Part shown: piece after piece, positions 16,967 to 25,516 of the stretch | Numbering within the stretch: the stretch's first letter is position 1 | Layout: each line of letters starts with the position of its first letter | NCBI GenBank assembly: GCA_002421905.1 | Contig: DISK01000009.1 | Coordinates: 36,681-100,680 of the forward strand | Direction: 5' to 3' | From: Micavibrio sp. UBA6212 | GTDB taxonomy: Bacteria > Pseudomonadota > Alphaproteobacteria > Micavibrionales > Micavibrionaceae | Length of the DNA: 64,000 nt | Notes under the pieces: model-generated | The model's input: only the letters and a program-made list of their open reading frames with translations | The model's database searches: none | Told to the model about the DNA's origin: nothing | Made by a program: the position numbers and the translations under genes

Positions 16967-18214
16967 TTATTCAGCAGCGGCGAACGCCAACGTACAATTT
17001 GTTCCACCGAAACCAAAACTGTTGGACAGAATGATCTGGTGATCGACATTATCAATGCGTTCGCGGGCAATTGGCATGTTTCCTGCCGCTTCATCCAAAT
17101 TTTCGATATTGATGCTTGGGGCGACAAAACGCTCTTTCATCATCAACAAGGAATAGATCGCTTCCTGAACGCCTGTGGCTCCCAAAGAATGTCCGGTCAT
17201 CGACTTGGTTGATGAAATGGCAGGCATATCCTGCTCCATCGGCTCGAACACTTCCCGAATAGCTTTCAACTCCGTCACATCACCAACAGGCGTCGAGGTT
17301 CCGTGGGAATTAATATAAGTAACCGGCTTATCACAGCTCGAAAGGGCTTGTTTCATACAGCGAACAGCGCCTTCTCCGCTTGGGGCCACCATATCGGCTC
17401 CATCAGATGTCGCGCCATAGCCAACCAGTTCGCCATAAATTTTTGCGCCACGGGCTTTTGCATGTTCGTAATCTTCGAGAACCAGCATTCCACCGCCGCC
17501 TGCGATGATAAATCCGTCACGGTCAGCATCATAAGCACGAGATGCTTTTTCCGGTGTTGCATTATATTTGGAAGACATAGCTCCCATACCGTCAAACAGC
17601 ACAGATAAAGTCCAATCGAGTTCTTCCCCACCACCGGCAAACATAACGTCCTGTTTTCCCATGGCGATCATTTCGGCAGCATTACCAATACAATGAGCCG
17701 AGGTCGAACACGCAGACGAAATCGAATAATTCACGCCCTTGATTTTATAATTGGTGCAAAGATTTGCAGACGTTGTTGACGACATGCACCGCGGAACCAT
17801 GAACGGGCCCACTTTTTTGGGGCCACTTTCCAATGTAATGCGCGCGGCTTCAACTTGGTTGCGGGTAGATGGGCCACCGGAACCTACCACGACGCCAGAA
17901 CGTTCGTTGGAGACTTCATGTTCTTCCAGTCCGGCATCGGCGATGGCCTGTTGCATGGCGATGTGGGTGTAGGCCGCAGAATCACCCATAAAGCGGAGCA
18001 TCCGGCGATCAATAAAGTCAGCAACATTGATTTTGGGCAGGCCAAAGACCTGAGACCGGAAACCTTTTTCTGCATAATCTTCCGAGAAAGAAATGCCGGA
18101 CTTCCCTGCTTTCAAGGATTCCAGAACTTCAGAAACCGAATTCCCGATACAAGACACAATGCCCATTCCGGTGACAACGACACGACGTACTCCATTTGCT
18201 TGAATCAAGGCCAT
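16967..18214 (-). CDS. fabB: beta-ketoacyl-ACP synthase I
   Basis: A condensing enzyme that elongates acyl-ACP, including the unsaturated branch fed by FabA. The Cys-His-His triad is visible: Cys in SSACSTSAHCIG near residue 165, His in NSHGTSTPVGD near residue 300 and His in KSMTGHSLGATG near residue 335. A GFGGTN motif is near the C-terminus. The frame opens at an ATG at 18223, but that codon abuts AAAGG directly; the ATG at 18214 has nine-base spacing and is preferred, giving 415 residues. It lies between fabA upstream and the DUF559 cassette downstream. Confidence 0.94.
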   Translation of the reverse strand: MALIQANGVRRVVVTGMGIVSCIGNSVSEVLESLKAGKSGISFSEDYAEKGFRSQVFGLPKINVADFIDRRMLRFMGDSAAYTHIAMQQAIADAGLEEHEVSNERSGVVVGSGGPSTRNQVEAARITLESGPKKVGPFMVPRCMSSTTSANLCTNYKIKGVNYSISSACSTSAHCIGNAAEMIAMGKQDVMFAGGGEELDWTLSVLFDGMGAMSSKYNATPEKASRAYDADRDGFIIAGGGGMLVLEDYEHAKARGAKIYGELVGYGATSDGADMVAPSGEGAVRCMKQALSSCDKPVTYINSHGTSTPVGDVTELKAIREVFEPMEQDMPAISSTKSMTGHSLGATGVQEAIYSLLMMKERFVAPSINIENLDEAAGNMPIARERIDNVDHQIILSNSFGFGGTNCTLAFAAAE

Positions 18215-18262
18215 GGAACTCATCCTTTCTGTTTTTGAATAAAATAGTGATTACATTGCTCT

Positions 18263-18811
18263 TTACATTGCTCTGGGATTTTCAAACAATCCAACGCGCA
18301 AATCCTTGGCTTCATAGATTACCTTGCCATCGGCCAGAACTTGCCCATCGGCAATCCCCAGAACCAATGAACGGTTAATCACACGCTTGATATCCAAACG
18401 ATATGTGACCAATTTGGTTTCCGGCAAAATCTGTCCGGTGAATTTAAGTTCACCAAGCCCCAGCGCACGGCCAGAACCCGCTGCGCCAGTCCAACCAAGA
18501 TAGAAACCCAGCAATTGCCACAATGCATCCAACCCGAGGCAGCCCGGCATAACAGGATCACCTTTGAAATGGCATTCAAAAAACCACAAATCGGGCTTGA
18601 TATCGAATTCGGAAACCAGTTCACCCTTACCATAGGCTCCGCCTTCGGTCGTGATTTTGGTGATCCGATCAAACATCAACATCGGCGGCGCAGGCAGCTT
18701 CGCATTGCCTGGGCCGAATAATTCTCCGTCACCACACGCGATCAAATCTTCGCGCGAGTACGCACCCTTGGGGGAAAAGTCCCACCCTGCTTTTTCTTTT
18801 GTCACAGTCAT
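18263..18811 (-). CDS. fabA: 3-hydroxydecanoyl-ACP dehydratase / trans-2-decenoyl-ACP isomerase
   Basis: A hot-dog fold enzyme that dehydrates 3-hydroxydecanoyl-ACP and isomerises the product, starting unsaturated fatty-acid synthesis by the anaerobic route. The 182-residue protein has the helix segment FECHFKGDPVMPGCLGLDAL near residue 73, carrying the active-site His and Asp, and a RALGLGELKFTGQI stretch near residue 108. Together with the downstream fabB it forms the classical FabA/FabB pair. The gene is first in its run; the promoter should lie in 18812-18959. Confidence 0.96.
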   Translation of the reverse strand: MTVTKEKAGWDFSPKGAYSREDLIACGDGELFGPGNAKLPAPPMLMFDRITKITTEGGAYGKGELVSEFDIKPDLWFFECHFKGDPVMPGCLGLDALWQLLGFYLGWTGAAGSGRALGLGELKFTGQILPETKLVTYRLDIKRVINRSLVLGIADGQVLADGKVIYEAKDLRVGLFENPRAM

Positions 18812-18959
18812 GGCCCCTTTATAAGGCTTTTGGGTTTTTGTTACAAATGGAAATATTTCGTTATTTTAGTGAATCAACAATATTCCACAGACAATGCATT
18901 AAGATTTATGTTAAAAATGTTGTGATAGTGTAGATACAGACTTGATCTAAAGGTACAAT

Positions 18960-19274
18960 GTGGAACCATCTGAAAAAATCACTGTAGATCGTAATTATAA
19001 CGACATACTTTTTACCCCTCCTGGGAGCATCTCTTCATATCCTGGATTTTTAGGCACAATAGATTACATCGCAATATTGGTGATAATTGTCCTATTGATA
19101 AAGGATTATATTAGGAGAACAAAAAAGCAGCCGTCTTACCGGACAAAAACTAGGTATATACTTTTCGCATCTCTGATATTTTGTTTAGCGCTACCCTATC
19201 TAGCGAAAAGACTTTCCCCAATCATTTTCCCTCCACCAGTTATAAAGCCAATAATAAGTCCTACAAATTTCTAA
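18960..19274 (+). CDS. small inner-membrane protein of unknown function
   Basis: A 104-residue product with two hydrophobic segments (YIAILVIIVLLI near residue 36 and YILFASLIFCLALPYLA near residue 63). A strongly basic loop (RRTKKQPSYRTKTR) joins them, so the loop should face the cytoplasm. It ends in a Pro/Ile-rich tail. AAAGGT six bases before the ATG is a plausible ribosome binding site. It is divergent from fabA and convergent with the next gene. No family recognised; it may be lineage-specific. Confidence 0.5.
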   Translation: MEPSEKITVDRNYNDILFTPPGSISSYPGFLGTIDYIAILVIIVLLIKDYIRRTKKQPSYRTKTRYILFASLIFCLALPYLAKRLSPIIFPPPVIKPIISPTNF

Positions 19275-19365
19275 TCAAGTTGCTTCAAATATTGGCAAGC
19301 TGGACATGACTGTCCTTTGAATATAATCCAGAGCCAAGACGCCCTTAAATGTAGGACAAAAATAA

Positions 19366-20328
19366 TCAATACCCCAACCAAAATGCATGATAAGTTTCCG
19401 TAATTGCCATCATTGCGAGGGGTTTGGCGATAACGTCAGCAATTTCCGGCTCATCGCCTGTGGCGACGACGGCGAGCATTCTTCCTGCGGCCTTGGCGCA
19501 CGCAACCGCTTGATCGCGGACATCCGACATCGGAACCGCAGAGAAGAAAAGTTGCGCGTATGGCTCAACCCCTTCCAAAAGCTCAATCGGAGGATTAACG
19601 GGGGCATCGTTGGCAGCAAGGCCGAATTTCCAGTCGCTGCCTGCTGGCACACCCATACGAGTTGCCTCGGCGGTCATCACTGTAACCAAATGATCGAGGT
19701 CAGCCATATCAGGGTGTGGAACAGAATCTTTGGGGAGTTTTTTCTTGAGGAGGTTGAGTTTGGCCAAACGCCATCCTGCGGCACCGGATAATCCACCCAA
19801 ACAATCTCCCAATGTCCAGCCATCGCGGCCCATTTTCTTTTCAATCAGGACGTCACACAGCTCTTGGGCTGCGACTTCGAAACACATACAACGTGTTGCA
19901 TACTCAATTAACAGGCGGAAGGTTTCGGAACGGGGAATTCCCTCTTCTTCCCATGAAGAAATAACGTGATGGCAAACCATCACCAACATATCAACGAAAC
20001 CGAATTCACAATCAGCCCAATCATGAATTGCCATACGAGCCAGTTCGCGGCCACGCTCGGTATAGGTATCAATCTGTACCGGATCAAGATCGAGCCAAAC
20101 GGGTAGCTCCCCTTCGTAAGCATCGCATCCCAGTACAGCAGAGATTTTGGTAAAAATGGCAGCCAGCGTTTCATCCGGCTCTTCAAAGAAGAATGCGGTC
20201 TCTGTCAACACGCCTCCCATGACCTGCAACATCAGACGGATATCCGTCCCACGTTCGGCGTCAAAGGCCATTTTGGACAGACTCATCTGCAAGAGGTGGG
20301 CAACCTCGGCTTTTTCTACACTCAACAT
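19366..20328 (-). CDS. conserved-looking cytoplasmic protein of unknown function
   Basis: A 320-residue acidic, alpha-helical protein without signal peptide or membrane segment. It has many tryptophans and cysteines (HDWADCEFGFVDMLVMVCHH near residue 118, YATRCMCFEVAAQELCDVL near residue 150). A compact C-terminal domain contains AQLFFSAVPMSDVRDQAVACAKAAGR. The clustered Cys and His residues could bind a metal, but spacing does not match a motif I know. The codon pattern is like that of neighbouring core genes, and the frame is free of rare codons. No function is assigned. Confidence 0.65.
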   Translation of the reverse strand: MLSVEKAEVAHLLQMSLSKMAFDAERGTDIRLMLQVMGGVLTETAFFFEEPDETLAAIFTKISAVLGCDAYEGELPVWLDLDPVQIDTYTERGRELARMAIHDWADCEFGFVDMLVMVCHHVISSWEEEGIPRSETFRLLIEYATRCMCFEVAAQELCDVLIEKKMGRDGWTLGDCLGGLSGAAGWRLAKLNLLKKKLPKDSVPHPDMADLDHLVTVMTAEATRMGVPAGSDWKFGLAANDAPVNPPIELLEGVEPYAQLFFSAVPMSDVRDQAVACAKAAGRMLAVVATGDEPEIADVIAKPLAMMAITETYHAFWLGY

Positions 20329-20366
20329 TTTGACTAGGGTTCCAGAACGGAAAAGATGGGTGAAAC

Positions 20367-20387
20367 TGTGGATAAGTATGTGGATAT
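20367..20387 (+). promoter_or_regulatory. pair of DnaA-box-like 9-mers
   Basis: TGTGGATAA at 20367-20375 is an exact DnaA box, and TGTGGATAT at 20379-20387 differs by one base. They face the same way, with 12-bp spacing. They lie in the 107-bp gap upstream of the 320-residue gene. This could be a DnaA titration or regulation site; it could also be chance. Confidence 0.4.
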
Positions 20388-20435
20388 TTATAAAAAGTCA
20401 GGAGGACGTGAAGAACAACCCCCTGATTCGTAATG

Positions 20436-20954
20436 TTAATTAAAAACTTCGGAGCCGTAAACTCCCCAAAGGTGTTTTTTCTCGATCCATCCCTCATAAG
20501 GTGGGAATGTTGCAAAACAGGCACGCTTATCGCATTTTTCGATATTTACCAGAAAGGCGGGGTCAAGCTTGGCAATCGGACGAAGCAGTTCGTCGCTAGC
20601 GTAAGCCAGAACACGCTCTTTGGCCTTAACCGTTGAGGTTCTGCGTCCGGACAACAGGATTTTATGAACCCAACCTGTTTCCCCCTCAGGGTCTTTAATG
20701 CGCCGCCATGCGTCGAATTCCTGAATAATTTCAACAGGCAAGCCTTCCTGTTTGTATATCCAGCGGATCGGATAATCCATGGATGGACCGGTTCGCATAT
20801 AGACATTACCGGATTTCAGCGACGCAAAACGCGGCAACGGCAAACCGGATACAGAATTCGTTGTATTTTCAGTGTCTTCAGCAATGGCCCCACCGAAAGG
20901 CAAGGCCAGAAAAATCAGAAAAAGAAAGCTTAATATGGTGAGATTACGTGTCAT
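20436..20954 (-). CDS. secreted SH3-domain protein (DUF1058/SH3_4 type)
   Basis: A 172-residue protein with an N-terminal hydrophobic signal (TILSFLFLIFLALPFGGAIA), probably exported to the periplasm. Two bacterial SH3 repeats follow. The first has the typical VYMRTGPSMDYPIRWIYK start near residue 52 and a GETGWVHKILLSG end. The second spans LAYASDELLRPIAKLDPAFL to YEGWIEKKHLWGVY. This tandem SH3 arrangement is common in an alphaproteobacterial periplasmic family with a likely role at the cell wall. It is divergent from dusA, with 65 bases between the starts. Confidence 0.85.
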   Translation of the reverse strand: MTRNLTILSFLFLIFLALPFGGAIAEDTENTTNSVSGLPLPRFASLKSGNVYMRTGPSMDYPIRWIYKQEGLPVEIIQEFDAWRRIKDPEGETGWVHKILLSGRRTSTVKAKERVLAYASDELLRPIAKLDPAFLVNIEKCDKRACFATFPPYEGWIEKKHLWGVYGSEVFN

Positions 20955-21019
20955 ATCCGTACGGTGCTGTTATATAAATCTGGAGCTTTTACAAGTTTTC
21001 GCGTAAAAGACGTGCCATT

Positions 21020-22024
21020 ATGAGAAAAGCCATTCAAAATTCAAGCCTTATCTCGCCTCTTCTGTCCGTCGCGCCCATGATTGACTGGACGGATCGCCAT
21101 TGCCGCTATTTTCATCGCCAACTCAGCCCGAATGCACTTGTATATACTGAGATGATTACAACGGGAGCTATACTCCATGGTGATTTGGACAAGCTACTGG
21201 GTTTTTCCGAATGTGAACACCCGATTGCCTTGCAATTGGGTGGTTCCGAACCAGCCGATCTCGCCAAATCCGCAAAAATCGGTGAAGATTGGGGTTATAA
21301 CGAGATTAACCTCAACTGTGGCTGCCCAAGCGAGCGCGTTCAAAAAGGGAGCTTTGGTGCTTGCCTGATGCGTGAACCGGATTTGGTTGCGGATTGCATT
21401 AAGGCTATGCAGGATGCCATATCTATTCCCGTCACCGTCAAATGCCGGATCGGAATTGACGACTCGGAAGACTATCCTTTTCTTGAGACTTTTGTTGAAA
21501 AAATCTCTGCAACTAATTGTAATAAATTTATAATTCATGCTCGCAAGGCATGGCTCAAAGGCCTTTCTCCGAAAGAGAATCGGGAGATTCCACCGCTGCG
21601 CTATGATATAGCCGCCCAAATCAAAAAGACCCATCCTAATCTCACCATTATCCTCAATGGCGGAATCAACAGTCTCGACCAGATTGATACCATATTGAAC
21701 GAGTTCGATGGCATCATGATTGGTCGTGAAGCTTATCAAAATCCGTGGTTTCTAGCGCAGATGGATCATAAACTTTTTGGCACGCCACTCCCCGACCCGT
21801 TTGAAATTGTTGCAAAAATGGGGGGCTATATCTCCGAGCGGCAAAAAAATGCCGCCATGCCAATCCACTCAACCACACGTCATATGCTGGGATTGTTCAG
21901 CGGATTACGCGGGGCAAAAAAATGGCGCCAGACTTTGGGCGGGGAAGCTCACGCCGCCACCTCGGCACAGAGTCTGTTTGATACAGCTCTCCAACAACTT
22001 CAAATGCATTATCATAATACCTAA
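21020..22024 (+). CDS. dusA: tRNA-dihydrouridine(20/20a) synthase DusA
   Basis: An FMN- and NADPH-dependent enzyme that reduces uridine at positions 20 and 20a of the tRNA D-loop. The 334-residue protein has the DusA features SVAPMIDWTDRHCRYFHRQL near residue 16, then INLNCGCPSERVQKGSFGAC near residue 96 with the catalytic cysteine. It continues with VKCRIGIDD and the phosphate-binding GGINSLDQID and GIMIGREAYQNPW. The length fits DusA. It stands alone on its strand, after a short divergent region. Confidence 0.93.
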   Translation: MRKAIQNSSLISPLLSVAPMIDWTDRHCRYFHRQLSPNALVYTEMITTGAILHGDLDKLLGFSECEHPIALQLGGSEPADLAKSAKIGEDWGYNEINLNCGCPSERVQKGSFGACLMREPDLVADCIKAMQDAISIPVTVKCRIGIDDSEDYPFLETFVEKISATNCNKFIIHARKAWLKGLSPKENREIPPLRYDIAAQIKKTHPNLTIILNGGINSLDQIDTILNEFDGIMIGREAYQNPWFLAQMDHKLFGTPLPDPFEIVAKMGGYISERQKNAAMPIHSTTRHMLGLFSGLRGAKKWRQTLGGEAHAATSAQSLFDTALQQLQMHYHNT

Positions 22025-22152
22025 ACAGGCTATTAAGGCAATAACAAGGCCAATGATGCAGCATGTGATGTGGCAAATTCAAAGGCAACTATACTGATTC
22101 ATATACTTAAATTTTCAGTTTTCCTTTTTCCAAACCTGTTATACTGTTCGTC

Positions 22153-22737
22153 ATGATTTGGCATCGACTCGACCGCGATAAAACTGTTTCTATGATCAAC
22201 CGTGTAAAATCGGTTGGAGATTTCGTTCTTTTCTCACCGCAGACCAGTGAGGCAAAGGCGCTAAAGCTGCCTTTTTACGAGTCCTTTTTGCTGTATCGCC
22301 TGACCAATTTTTCGTCCCTGCCTACTTTTTCCATGGATTTTTTGAGCGATGGTGAGTCCTATTTCTATATGGATGGCTCTGACGGCCCTATCATCCAGAT
22401 TAACCAGAAGGCTGGACTAAATCTGAACGCCAAGACTGTTATTCCGTATCTTAACTTCTATTATTGCTTTGTACGCCTGCCGGAAGGAGAGATTATTCTC
22501 CTTAAAAGTCCAGAGGAAGCCAGCATCATTGATTTATACGATGATGAGCGTCGAGAGGACTTTGATGCCGTACCAACACCCTTGTCTGTGGAAGACGTTG
22601 ACGGGGAAGCTCTTTTTAAGGTTACCGCACCGGTTTTATATGATGGAAGCCCCATGGAAGCTTTGATTACAGTTACAAAAGATGGAAAAGTGACGACCCA
22701 GCCCAAGCGGATGCTCACTATGGGTCGCACCCAATAA
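22153..22737 (+). CDS. hypothetical protein
   Basis: A 194-residue product without signal peptide or membrane segments. It is beta-rich, with many aromatic residues (YLNFYYCFVRLPEGEIILLKSPEE near residue 97). The C-terminal half (APVLYDGSPMEALITVTKDGKVTT) looks like a small beta-sandwich. A ribosome binding site is not obvious at this ATG; alternatives a few codons downstream exist. It is followed after 33 bases by another unknown, and the two are likely co-transcribed. No family recognised. Confidence 0.6.
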   Translation: MIWHRLDRDKTVSMINRVKSVGDFVLFSPQTSEAKALKLPFYESFLLYRLTNFSSLPTFSMDFLSDGESYFYMDGSDGPIIQINQKAGLNLNAKTVIPYLNFYYCFVRLPEGEIILLKSPEEASIIDLYDDERREDFDAVPTPLSVEDVDGEALFKVTAPVLYDGSPMEALITVTKDGKVTTQPKRMLTMGRTQ

Positions 22738-22770
22738 AGCCAATAAATAATAACCGAGGGTATTTTAGGT

Positions 22771-23337
22771 ATGAATGACATGTTGAAAGAATTCGGGGAT
22801 ATGGGGGCTCAAATGGCCGGAGGCCCCACCTCCTACAGCCATCCACAAGCTGATATTATTCTCGAAGAATGCGAATCATTGCTGTCAAGGATTCCCGAGG
22901 GGCAGCGCCTGCTAGCCTTAGCCAAAGAAAAAGGCTTCAAAACTCATGTTATTGCCGGAAAACTTCCGGATTTTAATGTCGTGGGAGACGATTCTCTCCT
23001 CTTGCTATGCCCCTTGAATACCAAGGCGGTTGACCTTGACGAGATGGCTTGCAATCTCGGAATGGGCATCAGGAACCTCGAACAGCCCTATATTGGCATC
23101 CCTAAACCATTGATGCAAAACACCCCTGAACAAGCCCACGCTTTGCGCAGGCATTTTCTTGACATAACTGTGGAAATGTGTAGAATAGTCAGTGAGATTT
23201 ACGATCTTAACAACAAGACGAAAATTGTTGACTTGGTTGAAAAGTTAGGGCATCGTGAGTTATATGAGGCATATAGGTCAGGAAAATCCGATAAAGAGAT
23301 GGCTGACATATACTTCAAGAGTGTGAACGCGGTATAG
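22771..23337 (+). CDS. hypothetical protein, possibly a degenerate DUF6782-like metallopeptidase relative
   Basis: A 188-residue product of alpha/beta type. A central segment (GDDSLLLLCPLNTKAVDLDEMACNLGMGIRNLEQ) has the placing of an HExxH helix in DUF6782-like proteins, but the metal ligands are not there; that link is speculative. The C-terminal part is helical and highly charged (RELYEAYRSGKSDKEMADIY). GAGGG lies upstream of the ATG with acceptable spacing. It lies between an unknown gene and a 30-residue ORF with a strong ribosome binding site. Confidence 0.6.
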   Translation: MNDMLKEFGDMGAQMAGGPTSYSHPQADIILEECESLLSRIPEGQRLLALAKEKGFKTHVIAGKLPDFNVVGDDSLLLLCPLNTKAVDLDEMACNLGMGIRNLEQPYIGIPKPLMQNTPEQAHALRRHFLDITVEMCRIVSEIYDLNNKTKIVDLVEKLGHRELYEAYRSGKSDKEMADIYFKSVNAV

Positions 23338-23352
23338 TAAGGAGAAGAAATT

Positions 23353-23445
23353 ATGAGAAACAATAGCATAAAAAAAGCAGCTCGTGCAATCAGCTCATTC
23401 ACAGGCCTCACAAGCGACCATACATTTGGTATGAGCCACAAGTAG
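23353..23445 (+). CDS. 30-residue basic small protein
   Basis: An ATG at 23353 preceded by AAGGAG (23339-23344), eight bases away, opens a 30-codon frame: MRNNSIKKAARAISSFTGL, then TSDHTFGMSHK and TAG. The N-terminal half can form a basic amphipathic helix. It starts 15 bases after the previous gene and is followed by a good hairpin terminator at 23475, so gene boundaries fit a real cistron ending this transcript. Function unknown; candidates are a regulatory peptide, membrane-acting peptide or toxin. Confidence 0.55.
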   Translation: MRNNSIKKAARAISSFTGLTSDHTFGMSHK

Positions 23446-23474
23446 TCTTACTCTGTTATCTAGGTTCTTTACTG

Positions 23475-23504
23475 AAGGCCGCGACTGCGGCCTTTTGCTT
23501 TTTT
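23475..23504 (+). terminator. intrinsic terminator
   Basis: Stem AAGGCCGC / GCGGCCTT around a GACT loop, then TTTGCTTTTTT. It closes the 22153-23445 transcript. Confidence 0.88.
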
Positions 23505-23542
23505 ACGCTCCAAAAGTTAATAAATGGTTAATATCAACATTA

Positions 23543-23574
23543 TTATCCACAAAGCTATAAACAGGATATCCACA
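23543..23574 (-). promoter_or_regulatory. second pair of DnaA-box-like 9-mers
   Basis: TTATCCACA (23543-23551) is an exact DnaA box, and ATATCCACA (23566-23574) differs by one base. They face the same way, with 23-bp spacing, in the short AT-rich gap between the terminator at 23475 and the end of the chemoreceptor gene. The same two words occur in the pair at 20367-20387, on the opposite strand. Confidence 0.4.
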
Positions 23575-23613
23575 AAAGAAATGGGCCATGCCCTACAGGC
23601 TTTCCCTATAAAA

Positions 23614-25413
23614 TTAGATGGAGCTTAGTCTGGCGCGGAACTCATCTGCGGCGTCACTCAATTTTGTGACATCACTGCTGACTGTCTGGGTTTGCCCCAC
23701 GACATTCGTGCTGATCTCACGTACAGATTCCATTTCGCCCCCAATTTCCTGAATAGTGCGGGAAACAGAAATCGAAAAACTGGCAACATCGGAAATTGCC
23801 TGCCCAATCGAAGCCGTGCCAGCTTGTTGTTCATTCACCGCATCATTAATATTGCGGGAGTTTGTTTCGATTTCACGAACACAATCAGCAAGCTCGTTCA
23901 TATAGGTCAAAGCGTGTGAGGAAATATCCGAAATTTTTGAAACCTGCTCCCGGATGCTCTCGGTTGATTGGGTGGTCTCAATAGCAAGCTTTTTCACTTC
24001 GTCCGCCACGACAGAGAATCCTTTACCAGCCTCCCCTGCTCTGGCGGCCTCGATTGTCGCGTTTAACGCCAATAAGTTTGTTTGCTCTGCCAGAGTGTTA
24101 ATCAAGGCAACAACCTGCTCAATCTGCTCCGATGCTGCGGACAACTCATAAATGACTTGTTCCATTTTTCCGGTACGATCAACCGCGGCTCCGCTACGAT
24201 CCAGAGACTGCGCTGAGATTCCTTGAATTTGCTGGATTGAAAGCTCCAACTGTTCTACGGCAGAAGAAACAGTCGTGATATTACTGCTCATGGTGGCCAC
24301 TTGCTTTTCGATGCTTTGCCCCCGCTCATTTACATCTACCACAGAACGCGACATACGGCCTACGTTTGAATTCATCTCCTGACTCGTCCCGACGACATGG
24401 CTGACCGAGTTTTTAATATCTTCAAATCCGCTAAGAAGAACCCTTACCGTCACGGACAAGGTTCGCATTAAATACGTCACCAAAATCACGACGGCGAATC
24501 CCCCCAGTATTAAAACCAGACTTGAGGCCCATTTGAAAAAACTGACCGTTGCATTGCTGCTTTCAAGTTGCTGGTTTTGCATTTTTCTGGAATTTTGAAG
24601 CAGGTTATCAATCAAACCGGAAACTTCAGACATAATTTCCTTGGTTTCATCAAGATTTCTTCCAATCCTTATAATTGCATCAGAAACCTTTGAAACATCG
24701 GCCTCATATGACTTATCATTAATCAAGTCCTCAATGAGTTTAATGGTTTCTTTGTCATTAATGTACACCTTCAACATCTCTCCGGATTCACGGAAAGAGG
24801 CCATCGCACGAAAAAAGTTCCGCACTTTGGTGTTTGGGTCACTCGTACTGTTTGTCACTTCCATTGAAGCCATGGCTGCTGTCAGAAAATTGGCCTTCAT
24901 CTGGGCCGCGGTTACAGCCGCATCAGCATTACCGGAATAGAATGCTGCATCACTCAGCTTTGATACTTTTGAAGAAATCTGATCTCTCTTCTCTTTCAGT
25001 TTTTTTGAAGATAAATCCTGCTTATATTCAATCAAATCGTGAACTTCTTCAATTTTATCCAGAAATTCGCTATTCTTGTTAAGAAGGCTGGTAAATGCCT
25101 CTTTGCTGTCTGTGTGTTTTTCTTCTTGTGCGAGGACTATGATCCTTTCAGAAATCGCAGCCCCTCCTGCAATGGCCGATTGATATTTTTCACCATCTAC
25201 AGTCAGGGAATAGACCTGCAGATCAGCTTCTAAATTTAGAAATTCCGAGTGAATATCCTGAAGTTCGGTGGTCTCTTTCGAAATCGCAGATATGTCAAGA
25301 ATATAGGACTGCATTTTATTCAGAGAGAAAAACGCACCCGATGCGAGTGAAATGACAACAAGTGCCAAAAATACAAATCCGAACAGCAGCTTTTCTCTAA
25401 GACGAATATTCAT
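23614..25413 (-). CDS. methyl-accepting chemotaxis protein
   Basis: A 599-residue membrane receptor for the chemotaxis signalling array. The first membrane helix (LLFGFVFLALVVISLASGAFF) is near residue 9 and the second (WASSLVLILGGFAVVILVTYLM) near residue 293. The ~270-residue periplasmic part between them is helical, as in four-helix-bundle sensors. The cytoplasmic signalling tip is recognisable as INTLAEQTNLLALNATIEAA, then ARAGEAGKGFSVVADEVKKL. A clear HAMP domain is not obvious. The gene is divergent from a periplasmic binding-protein gene (starts 103 bases apart), so that protein could present its ligand to this receptor. That is an inference. Confidence 0.94.
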   Translation of the reverse strand: MNIRLREKLLFGFVFLALVVISLASGAFFSLNKMQSYILDISAISKETTELQDIHSEFLNLEADLQVYSLTVDGEKYQSAIAGGAAISERIIVLAQEEKHTDSKEAFTSLLNKNSEFLDKIEEVHDLIEYKQDLSSKKLKEKRDQISSKVSKLSDAAFYSGNADAAVTAAQMKANFLTAAMASMEVTNSTSDPNTKVRNFFRAMASFRESGEMLKVYINDKETIKLIEDLINDKSYEADVSKVSDAIIRIGRNLDETKEIMSEVSGLIDNLLQNSRKMQNQQLESSNATVSFFKWASSLVLILGGFAVVILVTYLMRTLSVTVRVLLSGFEDIKNSVSHVVGTSQEMNSNVGRMSRSVVDVNERGQSIEKQVATMSSNITTVSSAVEQLELSIQQIQGISAQSLDRSGAAVDRTGKMEQVIYELSAASEQIEQVVALINTLAEQTNLLALNATIEAARAGEAGKGFSVVADEVKKLAIETTQSTESIREQVSKISDISSHALTYMNELADCVREIETNSRNINDAVNEQQAGTASIGQAISDVASFSISVSRTIQEIGGEMESVREISTNVVGQTQTVSSDVTKLSDAADEFRARLSSI

Positions 25414-25516
25414 AAGTATCCCCGAGGGTCATTAATTGTAGAAACTGGTTTTGAAAGTTGTATCATTATGCGATCATGCCGAACCAAAAACAATATAAAA
25501 CCTTATGAGGCCAGAT

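Noticed and set aside
20356..20433. 25-codon plus-strand frame starting MGETVDKYV
   Set aside because: The ribosome binding sequence is too close to the ATG and the stretch is better explained as a DnaA-box-containing intergenic region.
20367..23574. Replication origin
   Set aside because: Only two box pairs 3 kb apart, with no box cluster, no unwinding element and no typical origin neighbours such as dnaA or parAB.
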